Source: JBCBSK01 sp965250105 (GTDB lineage Bacteria > Pseudomonadota > Alphaproteobacteria > Rhizobiales > Tepidamorphaceae). From it: a stretch of DNA of 64,000 nt. Location: assembly GCA_965250105.1 (NCBI GenBank), contig OZ252290.1, positions 868,001 to 932,000 of the forward strand, read 5' to 3'. The translations under genes and the position numbers were made by a program. Under the pieces are notes generated by a model, which was not told where the DNA came from, did no database searches, and saw only the letters and a program-made list of their open reading frames with translations. Below, one piece after another: positions 25,998-34,654 of this stretch (position 1 is its first letter; each line of letters opens with the position of its first letter).

Positions 25998-26720
25998 CTA
26001 CCAGGTCACGTCCTGCGGCGTCTTGCGCGTCGCATTGGCGGTCACGCGGTCGATGCGGCCATTGTGGAAGGAGATCACCTGATGGGCGATCTCGCGGATG
26101 GCGGCGTTATGGGTGATGACCAGCGTCGAGGTGCCGAAGGCGTCATTGACCTCGGTCAGCGCCTCGAGGACGCGGATCCCGGTCTTGGAATCGAGCGCGC
26201 CGGTCGGCTCGTCGCACAACAGGACGCCCGGTCGCTTGGCGATGGCGCGGGCGATGGCGACGCGCTGCTGTTCGCCGCCCGACAATTGCGCGGGGAAATG
26301 ATCGAGCCGTTCCTTCAAACCGACCAGCGCCAGCGCGTCGGCCGGCTTCATCGGCGCGTCCGAGATCTCGGTCACCAGCGCGACATTTTCGAGCGCGGTC
26401 AGGCTCGGCACCAGATTGTAGAACTGGAACACGAAGCCGATATGCTTGCGGCGATATTGGGTCAGGTCCCGGTCGGTCATCGCCGTCAGGTCGAGATCGC
26501 GGAAGAAGGCCTTGCCGCTGGTCGCGTGGTCGAGGCCGCCGAGAATGTTCAGAAGCGTCGACTTGCCCGACCCGGACGGTCCGAGCAGCACGACGAAATG
26601 ACCCGCCTCGACGGTGATGTCGACACCGTTGAGGGCATGAACCTCCACCTCGCCGGTCCGATAGACCTTGGTCAGGCCCTCGGTTCGAAAGACCGGCGGT
26701 TCGGCGACCGTTTCGCGCAT
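25998..26720 (-). CDS. ABC transporter ATP-binding protein (MacB/LolD type)
   Basis: A 240-residue ATPase with Walker A GPSGSGKST, Q-loop FVFQFYNLVPSLTALENV, signature LSGGEQQRVAIARA and Walker B GVLLCDEPTGALDS. These variants are typical of LolD/MacB/FtsE-class ATPases that drive FtsX-fold permeases. I start at the ATG giving MRETVAEPP; a TTG 16 codons upstream is also possible and neither has a clear ribosome site. It is the first gene of the operon with the permease and the HlyD-like adaptor. Confidence 0.88.
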   Translation of the reverse strand: MRETVAEPPVFRTEGLTKVYRTGEVEVHALNGVDITVEAGHFVVLLGPSGSGKSTLLNILGGLDHATSGKAFFRDLDLTAMTDRDLTQYRRKHIGFVFQFYNLVPSLTALENVALVTEISDAPMKPADALALVGLKERLDHFPAQLSGGEQQRVAIARAIAKRPGVLLCDEPTGALDSKTGIRVLEALTEVNDAFGTSTLVITHNAAIREIAHQVISFHNGRIDRVTANATRKTPQDVTW

Positions 26721-26810
26721 ATCGGTAAAAATCGCGATCTGAGATGGCGCCGATATGACCGGGATCAATCCGCGACGGGACGTCGTCGGAAAATCGTCTT
26801 TCTCGGCCGC

Positions 26811-28088
26811 TTAGCCGGCGAGACGCGCCAGCTCGCGCACCGAACGTTCGGCCGCGATCTTGCCGTCGAGCGCATAATCGGTCTTGCGGGCGTCGAGCCG
26901 GCCGAGATCATAGGCGTAGTTCACCATGATGCCGAAGGACTGGTCCTGGCCGCGCGGCGACAGGTCGGCGGCCCAGTTGACGCGCTCGACGCGTGCCCCG
27001 TTCGACAGGTGGAAATGGCCGACCGGATCGCGCGCGCGTCCGCGCTCGGCGTCATAGGTCGTGAGATAACGTGCGGCCAGCGCCATCAGCCGCGCCTGGT
27101 CGCCGGACAGGGTCTCGACGTCATCGGGGAAGGTGCGGTTCAGCCAGCGGCGCAAGCCCGGGATCGGCGACAGGGTGGCGAAGTTCAGAACCCGCGGCTC
27201 GGAGGCGCGGATGTCGTCGACCACCTGCTTGATGAGATATTCGCCGAAGGGAATGCCGGCGAGGCCGGGCTGGGTATTGGAGATCGAATAGAAGATCGCG
27301 GTATCGAAGCCCGCTTCGCCCATCGGCTCGGATTTCTCGATCAGCCGGTCGACGGATGCCGCCATGCCCTTGGTGAAGGCGACCTGAACGAAGATGAGCG
27401 GCTCGTCGGTGATGTTGGGATGAAACAGCGCGTAAAGCCTGCGCCCCTCGCCAAGCCGGCCCTTCAGGTCGTCCCAGCTACGCATCTCATGCACCGCCTC
27501 ATAGGCGATCAGCTTTTCGAGCAGCGCGGCCGGCGACTGCCAGGTGATGCGGCGCATTTCAAGCAGGCCGAGATCGAACCAGATCAGCAACAGCCGCTGA
27601 ATGTCGTCGGCCAGCGGCCGCAACGTCGGATCGCTCTCCATCGCGTCAATTACGGACGCCCTCAGATCGACGAGGAACTTGATGCCGCCCTCGACCGAGG
27701 TGAGCCGGCTCAAAAAGGCGATGCGCTGCGGTGTCACCACGGCGCGCAGATCGTTGATGTCGCCAGTCTCGGGATCATCGGCGAAGCGCCGGGCGGCCTC
27801 GGCGATGGTCTCGCGGTCAACGCCGTAATCGCTCAACAGGAGTTGCATCAGGCCACGGCGGACGGCGGTGCGCGACGACAGGTAAAGCCGGCCGACGGCG
27901 GTGGCATGGGCGCGGGCGGTCAGTTCCGCCGATTGCGGATCGACGGCCCGGTCGAGATGGCCGCGCATCTCGGAGAGAATGTCGTCATCGGTCTTGGTGC
28001 CGGTCAGCCGCCCCTCGGTCAGGCGCAGGACGCCACCGAGAAACCGGCCGATGATCGACGAATTGCCGCGCTGTTCGGTGACTGCCAT
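26811..28088 (-). CDS. Malonyl-CoA decarboxylase
   Basis: A 425-residue protein of the MCD family, converting malonyl-CoA to acetyl-CoA and CO2. The N-terminal helical domain covers about 1-150, and the C-terminal GNAT-like catalytic domain shows FATLSPIPGLRRWLNR, YLTTYD and the HFHLSNGARVERVNWAAD block with the conserved His and Asn. It starts MAVTEQRGNSS; the open frame continues upstream antisense to nothing useful. No malonyl-CoA synthetase or malonate transporter is adjacent. It lies 36 bases downstream of the aminotransferase-like gene on the same strand. Confidence 0.92.
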   Translation of the reverse strand: MAVTEQRGNSSIIGRFLGGVLRLTEGRLTGTKTDDDILSEMRGHLDRAVDPQSAELTARAHATAVGRLYLSSRTAVRRGLMQLLLSDYGVDRETIAEAARRFADDPETGDINDLRAVVTPQRIAFLSRLTSVEGGIKFLVDLRASVIDAMESDPTLRPLADDIQRLLLIWFDLGLLEMRRITWQSPAALLEKLIAYEAVHEMRSWDDLKGRLGEGRRLYALFHPNITDEPLIFVQVAFTKGMAASVDRLIEKSEPMGEAGFDTAIFYSISNTQPGLAGIPFGEYLIKQVVDDIRASEPRVLNFATLSPIPGLRRWLNRTFPDDVETLSGDQARLMALAARYLTTYDAERGRARDPVGHFHLSNGARVERVNWAADLSPRGQDQSFGIMVNYAYDLGRLDARKTDYALDGKIAAERSVRELARLAG

Positions 28089-28123
28089 TCCGTTTCGTTC
28101 GCCGTCGCGGCCGGCGCCTTGGG

Positions 28124-28990
28124 CTATTCGGCGGCCTCGGACCGCTGTTTCAGGGCGTTGTCGAGATAAAGCTGCCGCAGCCGGCGCGCGACCGGACCGG
28201 GCGCGCCATCGCCGATCGTCCGGCCGTCGATCTCGACGACGGGCAGGACGAAGGTCGAGGCGGAGGTCAGGAAGGCTTCGCGCGCGCCATAGGCCTCGTC
28301 CAGCGTGAACAGGCGCTCCTCGACGACGAGATCGGCTTCCTGCGCCACGGCGAGCACCGATTCGCGGGTGATGCCGGGCAGGATCGCGTTCGACAACGGC
28401 CGGGTCACGAGCTTGCCGTCGCCGGTCACGATGAACGAGGTCGACGAGCCGCCTTCGGTGACGTGGCCATCCTCGACCATCCAGGCTTCGGCGGCGCCTT
28501 TCTCGGCGGCCGCCTGCTTGGCCAGGACCTGGGCCAGAAGCGCCACCGACTTGATGTCGCGGCGCTTCCAGCGGATGTCCTCGACCGAGATCACCTTGAC
28601 GCCTTTTTCCGCCGCCGGATTGGCCTTCAGGTTCTTGACCTGGGTGAACATCACGAGCGAGGGCTCGGGATCGGTCGGAAACGGAAAGTCGCGCTCGCCC
28701 GCCCCGCGCGTCACCTGGAGATAGATGATGCCTTCGGTGAGCCCGTTGCGCTCGGCGATCTCGCCATGCAGTCGCTCGATCTCGGCGCGGCTCGCCGGCA
28801 GTGGCAGGTCGATCTCGCGGCACGACCGTTCCAGCCGGTCGAGATGGCCCGCCATGTCGACGAAGACGCCGTCGACGACGGCGGTCACCTCATAGATCCC
28901 GTCGGCGAACAAGAATCCGCGATCGAGGATTGATACCCGCGCCTCCTCGAGTGGCGTGAACGCACCGTTGACATAGGCGATCCGCGACAT
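28124..28990 (-). CDS. Class IV aminotransferase, D-amino acid aminotransferase-like
   Basis: A 288-residue PLP enzyme of fold type IV. The N-terminal YVNGAFTPLEEARVSILDRGFLFADGIYE block is typical of D-alanine transaminase, and the PLP-binding Lys lies in RRDIKSVALLAQVLAKQ, followed by TEGGSSTSFIV and PGITRESVL. It would interconvert D-amino acids and 2-oxo acids; a branched-chain role is less likely. The ATG is chosen for its AGGAG site seven bases away. The open frame, however, continues upstream into a segment that looks like a signal peptide (see findings). Confidence 0.85.
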   Translation of the reverse strand: MSRIAYVNGAFTPLEEARVSILDRGFLFADGIYEVTAVVDGVFVDMAGHLDRLERSCREIDLPLPASRAEIERLHGEIAERNGLTEGIIYLQVTRGAGERDFPFPTDPEPSLVMFTQVKNLKANPAAEKGVKVISVEDIRWKRRDIKSVALLAQVLAKQAAAEKGAAEAWMVEDGHVTEGGSSTSFIVTGDGKLVTRPLSNAILPGITRESVLAVAQEADLVVEERLFTLDEAYGAREAFLTSASTFVLPVVEIDGRTIGDGAPGPVARRLRQLYLDNALKQRSEAAE

Positions 28991-29141
28991 GAAAGCTCCT
29001 GTTACCGGCAAATGACCCTGAACGTCGGCGGCATCGCCGCCGGCTTCGGCCGACAAGACCACGCCAGAGACGGCCAAGGCAAGGGCCGCCATCGCATAGG
29101 CGCGCAACGACACGCGCAGGATAATCGGAGACCGCCCCCTC

Positions 29142-30401
29142 ATGACCAGCGACGCCACCGGCACCGCCGGCACACAGCCCGCCACGGGCCCCCTGGCCGG
29201 CATCACCGTCGTCGACCTGACACGCATTCTCGCCGGCCCCACCATGACCCAATTGCTCGGCGATCTCGGCGCGGACATCATCAAGATCGAGCGCCCCGGC
29301 GAGGGCGACGACACCCGCAAATGGGGCCCGCCCTTCATCACCGGCAAGGACGGCCAGCCGACCCGCGAAAGCGCCTATTATCTCGCCGCCAACCGCAACA
29401 AGCGCTCGGTGGCGATCGACATCGCAAAGCCAGAGGGCGCCGATCTCGTGCGCCGGCTCGCGGCCTCGGCGGATGTGTTCGCGGAAAACTTCAAGGTCGG
29501 CGGGCTGAAGAAATACGGCCTCGCCTATGATGATCTCAAGGACGCCTGCCCGCATCTCGTCTACTGCTCGATCACCGGCTTCGGACAGACCGGGCCCTAT
29601 GCCAGCCAGGCCGGCTATGACTATCTGGCGCAAGGGATGAGCGGCATCATGAGCGTCACCGGCGCGCCGGACGGCGAGCCGATGAAGGTCGGCGTCGGCA
29701 TCGCCGACGTGGTGTGCGGGCTCTATGCCTCGAACGCGGTGCTCGCCGCCCTGATGCATCAGCGCCAGACCGGCAAGGGGCAGCATATCGACATCGCGCT
29801 GCTGGACGCGACGGTGAGCTGGCTCATCAATGAAGGCACCAACTATCTGGTGTCAGGCAAGGTGCCGATGCGGCGCGGCAATGCCCATCCCAATATCGTG
29901 CCCTATCAGCTATTCGAGACCCGCGACGGCTATGTCATCCTGGCGGTCGGCAATGACGGGCAATTCGCGCGCTTCGCCGCGGTGATCGGCCAGCCCGGCC
30001 TCGCGGACGATGCCCGCTTCGCCACCAATCCGGCGCGGCTCGAACATCGCGAGGCCCTGATCGAGATCCTCAAGCCGGTTCTCAAGACCTTCGAGCGCGA
30101 CTGGCTGATCGACGCGCTGGCCTCGCGCGGCGTGCCGGCCGGACCGGTCAACGATATCGGTCAGGCGCTGTCGGACCCGCATATCCTGCATCGCGGCATG
30201 CGCATCGAGATGGACCATCCCGACAGCCTGACCGGCACGGTCGAACTGCTCGGCAACCCACTCCACCTATCCGAAACGCCGGTCAGCTACCGCCACGCGC
30301 CGCCGGTCTGCGGCGATGCGACGAATGCCATCCTCGCCGACCGCCTCGACCTCGACGCCGATGCCCTGGCGGATCTCGCCGATCGCGGGGTGATCGGCTA
30401 A
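29142..30401 (+). CDS. Class III CoA-transferase (CaiB/BaiF family)
   Basis: A 419-residue single-domain CoA-transferase. The N-terminal GPLAGITVVDLTRILAGP block, FGQTGPYASQAGYDYLAQG, and the catalytic Asp in IDIALLDATVSWL are conserved. Sequence features resemble succinyl-CoA:dicarboxylate transferases such as succinyl-CoA:glutarate CoA-transferase. It is half the length of DddD, so it is not a DMSP CoA-transferase/lyase. It is divergent from the aminotransferase gene, with start codons 151 bases apart, and convergent with the iron alcohol dehydrogenase. The acceptor acid cannot be told. Confidence 0.87.
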   Translation: MTSDATGTAGTQPATGPLAGITVVDLTRILAGPTMTQLLGDLGADIIKIERPGEGDDTRKWGPPFITGKDGQPTRESAYYLAANRNKRSVAIDIAKPEGADLVRRLAASADVFAENFKVGGLKKYGLAYDDLKDACPHLVYCSITGFGQTGPYASQAGYDYLAQGMSGIMSVTGAPDGEPMKVGVGIADVVCGLYASNAVLAALMHQRQTGKGQHIDIALLDATVSWLINEGTNYLVSGKVPMRRGNAHPNIVPYQLFETRDGYVILAVGNDGQFARFAAVIGQPGLADDARFATNPARLEHREALIEILKPVLKTFERDWLIDALASRGVPAGPVNDIGQALSDPHILHRGMRIEMDHPDSLTGTVELLGNPLHLSETPVSYRHAPPVCGDATNAILADRLDLDADALADLADRGVIG

Positions 30402-30458
30402 CAGCCGGGTCATGAAGCTTCTTTTTTGCCGGCTGAAGTCGCTTCGTGCCCGGTGGCT

Positions 30459-31601
30459 TCAGTGCTGCGTCAGCACCGTCTCACACAGCCGGACCAGTTC
30501 GGTCTCGTTGAACTGACGGTAGTTCACCTGGCACATCCAGACATTTTCCGGCTCGAGCGCCCGGCGCGCCAGATCCTCGGCGGTGACATCGCCGCGATCA
30601 TCGTCGAGCGACACCTTGATCCGGACATCGCGCACCAACCGGTCGAACGCATCGGGCAGGTCGGTGACGCCCGCAAGGTTCATCGCTTCGGCGACGCGGG
30701 CGAAGCGACCATCGTCGTTTTCGATGTTGAGCGGCAGGGCGGCCAGAAGCGACAGCGATACCGCGCGGCCGTGATGGACATGGCAGGCCGAGCCGAGCGC
30801 ATGGCCGATGGCGTGGGCGATGCCGGTGCCGCAATTATTGATGGCGCAGCCCGCCAGCGCGGCGGCATATTGCACCCCGGCGCGCGCCTCGACATCGCCA
30901 CCATCGTCGACGGCGCGCTTGAGATAGCGCAGGACGAGCCGGATCGCGCTATGGGCATAGACCTCGTTTTCGGGACGCGCGCTGCGATTGGTCACCGCTT
31001 CGAGCGCGTGCACGAAGGCGTCGAGCCCGGTCGCGGCGGTCAGGCCCGGCGGCAGGGCGATGGTCAGTTCCGGATCGAGCACGGCATGGGCCGAGCGCAT
31101 CGCCTCGTCCCAGAACCAGGCCTTGGCGCCGCTGTCGAGCGTCAGGACCGAGGTGCGCGTCATCTCCGAACCGGAGCCGGCCGTGGTCGGCACCGCGATG
31201 AAGGGCAGATGGCCTATGCCCATCTCCCTGGCCGACAAGGCGAAATCGGCGACCGGCGCCTCGGACGCAGCCAGGCCGGCCACGGCCTTGGCGAGATCGA
31301 GCGCCGAACCGCCGCCGAGCCCGATCACCAGATCGGCGCCGACGGATCTGAGATCCTCGCGCGCGGCCTCGACCTGCGCCGTCGTTGGGTCGGGCGTGAA
31401 GTTGATGAAACGCGCCACCGCGCAGCCGCCTTCCCGCAACAAGGCGTCGATATCGTCGATGAGGCCGATCCGCTCAAGGCCGGGATCGGCGACGAGGAAC
31501 ACCTTGCGGCCGCCATGGCGGGCGGCCAAGGTGGTCATGCAGTCGCGCGCGCCGGGGCCGGTGGTCATCGGCGGCACCGCGGCCAGATCGAAATGGGTCA
31601 T
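30459..31601 (-). CDS. Iron-containing alcohol dehydrogenase
   Basis: A 380-residue group III alcohol dehydrogenase. The NAD-binding GLGGGSALDLAK is at 94-105, and PTTAGSGSEMTRTSVL follows. The four metal ligands expected for this family are visible at Asp194, His198, His263 and His277. It starts MTHFDLAAVPP with GGAG seven bases upstream. It oxidises a small alcohol or reduces an aldehyde. It is divergent from the MttB-like operon, so it may serve the same pathway; DddB, which handles 3-hydroxypropionate in DMSP breakdown, belongs to this family, but so do many unrelated enzymes. Confidence 0.9.
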   Translation of the reverse strand: MTHFDLAAVPPMTTGPGARDCMTTLAARHGGRKVFLVADPGLERIGLIDDIDALLREGGCAVARFINFTPDPTTAQVEAAREDLRSVGADLVIGLGGGSALDLAKAVAGLAASEAPVADFALSAREMGIGHLPFIAVPTTAGSGSEMTRTSVLTLDSGAKAWFWDEAMRSAHAVLDPELTIALPPGLTAATGLDAFVHALEAVTNRSARPENEVYAHSAIRLVLRYLKRAVDDGGDVEARAGVQYAAALAGCAINNCGTGIAHAIGHALGSACHVHHGRAVSLSLLAALPLNIENDDGRFARVAEAMNLAGVTDLPDAFDRLVRDVRIKVSLDDDRGDVTAEDLARRALEPENVWMCQVNYRQFNETELVRLCETVLTQH

Positions 31602-31946
31602 GGCATCACTCCGAGAGGAATTTGACCGATGCGCTTGGCCGACCCGCGCCGGACGGTCCACCCGGAACGCGCCCCTTTCCTGCCTCCAGGCGTCATCGGG
31701 GGCCGCAACCCGCCCCGCCGGCGCGCTGGTTTCGGCGGCGGCCGAAAGAAACGGCTATGAAAGCGCCGGAAAGACATGCCAAGTGCGCGTTCGCGCAAAA
31801 GAGCGACGCTCTCAGGCGCGACGCCGCGCCGACGACCGGCCAGCATCTCTGTACTTCGATCCCGCCGACGACCCGACGCGGGCCAGGACAACAATGACAG
31901 CCGGCCGGCGCCACGCGGCGCGGGCCAGGCGACGACAAGGTGCCCC
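31602..31946. promoter_or_regulatory. Divergent intergenic region between the iron ADH and mttB-like genes
   Basis: 345 bases without a credible gene. Short GC-rich frames here show no family features. It should contain the promoters of both divergent units; no clear operator palindrome was seen. Confidence 0.5.
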
Positions 31947-33611
31947 ATGGCCGTAACGCCGGAGAGCGAACTTCCCAACGATCTTTCCACGACAGACCTT
32001 TCCGCGGATGACGGGTCTCCCGGTGCCGGCGATGCCGCGCCAAAGGACGCTTCCGCCGGACATGAACGCCGCGGCCGCCGCTCGGGCGGACGCGCCGGCA
32101 ATACGAGACGGTCGGGCGGCGGCGTGTCGTTTCAGCAATTGCCCTGGTCGCTGCCGGTCAATCCCGATGCACCGACCGAACCGCTTGATGCCGATGGTGT
32201 CGCGGCGGTCCACGAAGGCGCGATGCGGATCCTCGAAGAGATCGGCATCGACTTCCTCAATGACGACGCGCTCGCCGTCCTGAAGCAGGCCGGTTGCACG
32301 GTGGACCACGACACCAAGACCGTGCGCATGGGCCGCGACTTCGTGATGGAGATGGCGGCCAAGGCGCCGGAAACCTTCACCCTGACGCCGCGCAACGCGG
32401 ACCGCACGATCACCATCGGCGGCGCGCATATGGTCTTCGGCAATATCTCGAGCCCGCCGAACTATTCCAATCTCGACGAGGGGCGCCAGGTCGGCAATCG
32501 CCGCGCCTTTCAAGACCTTCTCAAGCTGACCCAGAGCTTCAACGCGATCCATCTGGCCGGCGGCTATCCGGTCGAGCCGGTCGATATCCACGCCTCGATC
32601 CGCCATCTCGACTGCCTCTACGACAAGCTCGTCCTGACCGACAAGGTGGCGCACACCTATTCGCTCGGCGCCGAGCGGGTCGAGGACGGCATGGAAATGG
32701 TGCGGATCGCCAGCGGGCTCACTCACGCGGCGTTCGACGCGACGCCGCGTATGTACACCAACATCAATTCGTCATCGCCGCTGAAGCATGACTGGCCGAT
32801 GCTCGACGGCGCCATGCGGCTCGTGAAGCGCGGTCAGGCGGTCATCATCACGCCCTTCACCCTGGCCGGCGCGATGGCGCCCGTCACCATGATCGGCGCG
32901 GTCACCCAGTCGACGGCGGAAGCGCTGGCGGCCGTCGCGCTGCTGCAATATATCGCGCCCGGCGCGCCGGTCGGCATGGGATCGTTCACCTCCAATGTCG
33001 ACATGAAATCCGGAGCGCCGGCCTTCGGCACGCCGGAATATGTCCGCGCCACCCAGATGGCCGGGCAGATGGCGCGCCATTACGGCATCCCGTTCCGCTC
33101 GTCGAACGCCACCGCCGCCAACAGCCCCGACCCGCAGGCGACCTGGGAGACGGCCTTCTCGCTCTGGGCCAACATCACCTCGCGCGCCAACATGGTCTAT
33201 CACGCCGCCGGCTGGCTCGAAGGCGGGCTGTGCGCGTCCTATGAGAAATTCGTCATGGACTGCGAGATGCTGCAGCACATGATCCACTATATGCAGCCGG
33301 TCGTCGTCAATGACGACGAGATCGCCGTCGAGGCGATCCGCGAGGTTGGCCCCAACGGCCATTTCTTCGGCACGCCGCACACCCAGGAACGCTACGAAAC
33401 CGCCTTCTACAGCCCGTTCCTGTCGGACTGGCGCAATTTCGAGGCCTGGGAGGAAGGCGGCTCACCGACCGCGCTCGACCATGCCCACAGGCTGTGGAAG
33501 CAGATCCTCGCCGATTTCGAGCCGCCGCCGCTCGACCCGGCGCGCCGCGAGGAACTCGAAGCCTTCGTAACCCGCCGCAAGGAAGAAGGCGGCGCCCCGA
33601 CCGATTTCTGA
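31947..33611 (+). CDS. Non-pyrrolysine trimethylamine/betaine methyltransferase-like protein (MttB superfamily)
   Basis: A 554-residue protein of the MttB superfamily (COG5598). The first 65 residues are acidic then Arg/Gly-rich and low in complexity, followed by the family start VSFQQLPWSLPVNPDAP. The TIM-barrel body includes GGAHMVFGNISSPPNYSNLD, TPRMYTNINSSSPLKHDWPM and the C-terminal HFFGTPHTQERYETAFYSPF. The frame is open throughout, so there is no in-frame amber codon and no pyrrolysine. Non-pyrrolysine members demethylate quaternary amines such as glycine betaine or proline betaine onto a corrinoid protein. No corrinoid protein or activator gene lies in the window. It is the first gene of an operon with the next two. 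Confidence 0.85.
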   Translation: MAVTPESELPNDLSTTDLSADDGSPGAGDAAPKDASAGHERRGRRSGGRAGNTRRSGGGVSFQQLPWSLPVNPDAPTEPLDADGVAAVHEGAMRILEEIGIDFLNDDALAVLKQAGCTVDHDTKTVRMGRDFVMEMAAKAPETFTLTPRNADRTITIGGAHMVFGNISSPPNYSNLDEGRQVGNRRAFQDLLKLTQSFNAIHLAGGYPVEPVDIHASIRHLDCLYDKLVLTDKVAHTYSLGAERVEDGMEMVRIASGLTHAAFDATPRMYTNINSSSPLKHDWPMLDGAMRLVKRGQAVIITPFTLAGAMAPVTMIGAVTQSTAEALAAVALLQYIAPGAPVGMGSFTSNVDMKSGAPAFGTPEYVRATQMAGQMARHYGIPFRSSNATAANSPDPQATWETAFSLWANITSRANMVYHAAGWLEGGLCASYEKFVMDCEMLQHMIHYMQPVVVNDDEIAVEAIREVGPNGHFFGTPHTQERYETAFYSPFLSDWRNFEAWEEGGSPTALDHAHRLWKQILADFEPPPLDPARREELEAFVTRRKEEGGAPTDF

Positions 33612-33648
33612 CCCCCAAGGCCGCAGTCGACGGCATTCGGAGACCTTC

Positions 33649-34629
33649 ATGCGCGTAGGCTTCATCGGACTTGGCGAGGTCGGCGGCAAGCTCGCCGGCT
33701 CGCTCGTGCGCAACGGCATCGACCTCACCGTCAGCGATCTGAGCCGCGAGGCAGCTGATCCGCTGGTCGCGGCCGGCGCGGCATGGGCCGCCGCACCCGC
33801 CGAACTCGCCGGCCAGGTCGAGGTGCTGATCACCTGCCTGCCCTCGCCGGCCGCGACGCGCGCCGTCCTGGAAGGCACGGGCGACGGCGCGCTGGCGCAT
33901 CTGCCCGAAGGGTCGGTCTGGCTCGAAATGAGCACCACCGACGCGGACGAGGTGCGCCGCCTCGGACAGCGCGCGGCGGAGGCCGGGATTTCGGTGCTCG
34001 ACTGCCCCGTCTCCGGCGGCTGCCACCGGGCGGCGACCGGCAATATCTCGATCTTCGCCGGCGGCGACCGGCAGGTCTTCGAGCGCGTGCTGCCGCTTCT
34101 GACCCGGATGGGCCGGCGGGTGCTGCATACCGGCGATCTCGGTTCGGCCTCGACGCTCAAGGTCATGACCAATGTGCTGGCCACCGCGCATCTCGCGGTG
34201 CTCGCCGAAGCCTTCACCGTCATGCAGCGCGCCGGCATGGACATGGGCGTCACCTATGAGGCGATCCGCATCTCGTCGGGCAATTCCTTCGTCCACGAGA
34301 CCGAAGGCCAGGTGATCCTGAACGGCAGCCGCGATGTCGGTTTCACCACCGATCTCGTCCTCAAGGACATCACGCTGTTCCAGGCGATCGCCGACAAGAC
34401 CGGCACCCCACTCGAGATCAACCCGCTTCTGATCGAGATGTTCGAGGACGCCCGAACCCGGTTCGGCGGCGACATGTGGTCGACCGACATCATCCGCCGG
34501 CTCGAAGAGGCGACGGGCAGCCACGTGCACGCGCCGGGCTTTCCCGCCGAGTTGATCGACGACGAGGCCGAGACGCGCGGCGCGGAAGTCCGCCCCCGCA
34601 TCGGCGCGCCCGCCGAAGCCGCCGAATGA
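33649..34629 (+). CDS. NAD(P)-dependent beta-hydroxyacid dehydrogenase (3-hydroxyisobutyrate dehydrogenase family)
   Basis: A 326-residue oxidoreductase. The N-terminal Rossmann motif GFIGLGEVGGKLAGSLVRNG is at residues 3-22, the substrate loop is DCPVSGGCHRAATGNISIFAGG and the catalytic Lys is in STLKVMTN. Family members oxidise 3-hydroxyisobutyrate, tartronate semialdehyde partners or 3-hydroxypropionate-type acids. It lies 37 bases after the mttB-like gene and 25 before the M24 gene, so it is cotranscribed. If the M24 protein is a DMSP lyase, 3-hydroxypropionate would be a natural substrate, but that is only inference. The C-terminal 20 residues are a charged extension. Confidence 0.85.
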   Translation: MRVGFIGLGEVGGKLAGSLVRNGIDLTVSDLSREAADPLVAAGAAWAAAPAELAGQVEVLITCLPSPAATRAVLEGTGDGALAHLPEGSVWLEMSTTDADEVRRLGQRAAEAGISVLDCPVSGGCHRAATGNISIFAGGDRQVFERVLPLLTRMGRRVLHTGDLGSASTLKVMTNVLATAHLAVLAEAFTVMQRAGMDMGVTYEAIRISSGNSFVHETEGQVILNGSRDVGFTTDLVLKDITLFQAIADKTGTPLEINPLLIEMFEDARTRFGGDMWSTDIIRRLEEATGSHVHAPGFPAELIDDEAETRGAEVRPRIGAPAEAAE

Positions 34630-34654
34630 TCTGACCGCAGGAAAGGCGAGAGCC

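Noticed and set aside
23620..28169. Long plus-strand open frames opposite the ABC exporter and malonyl-CoA decarboxylase genes
   Set aside because: They are His/Arg/Asp-rich mirror frames typical of high-GC antisense, without family features or ribosome sites.
29142..30401. DddD (DMSP CoA-transferase/lyase)
   Set aside because: DddD has two CaiB-type domains and about twice this length; this protein is a single-domain CoA-transferase.
31947..33611. Pyrrolysine-containing trimethylamine methyltransferase
   Set aside because: There is no in-frame amber codon and no pyl genes in the window, so it belongs to the non-pyrrolysine branch.
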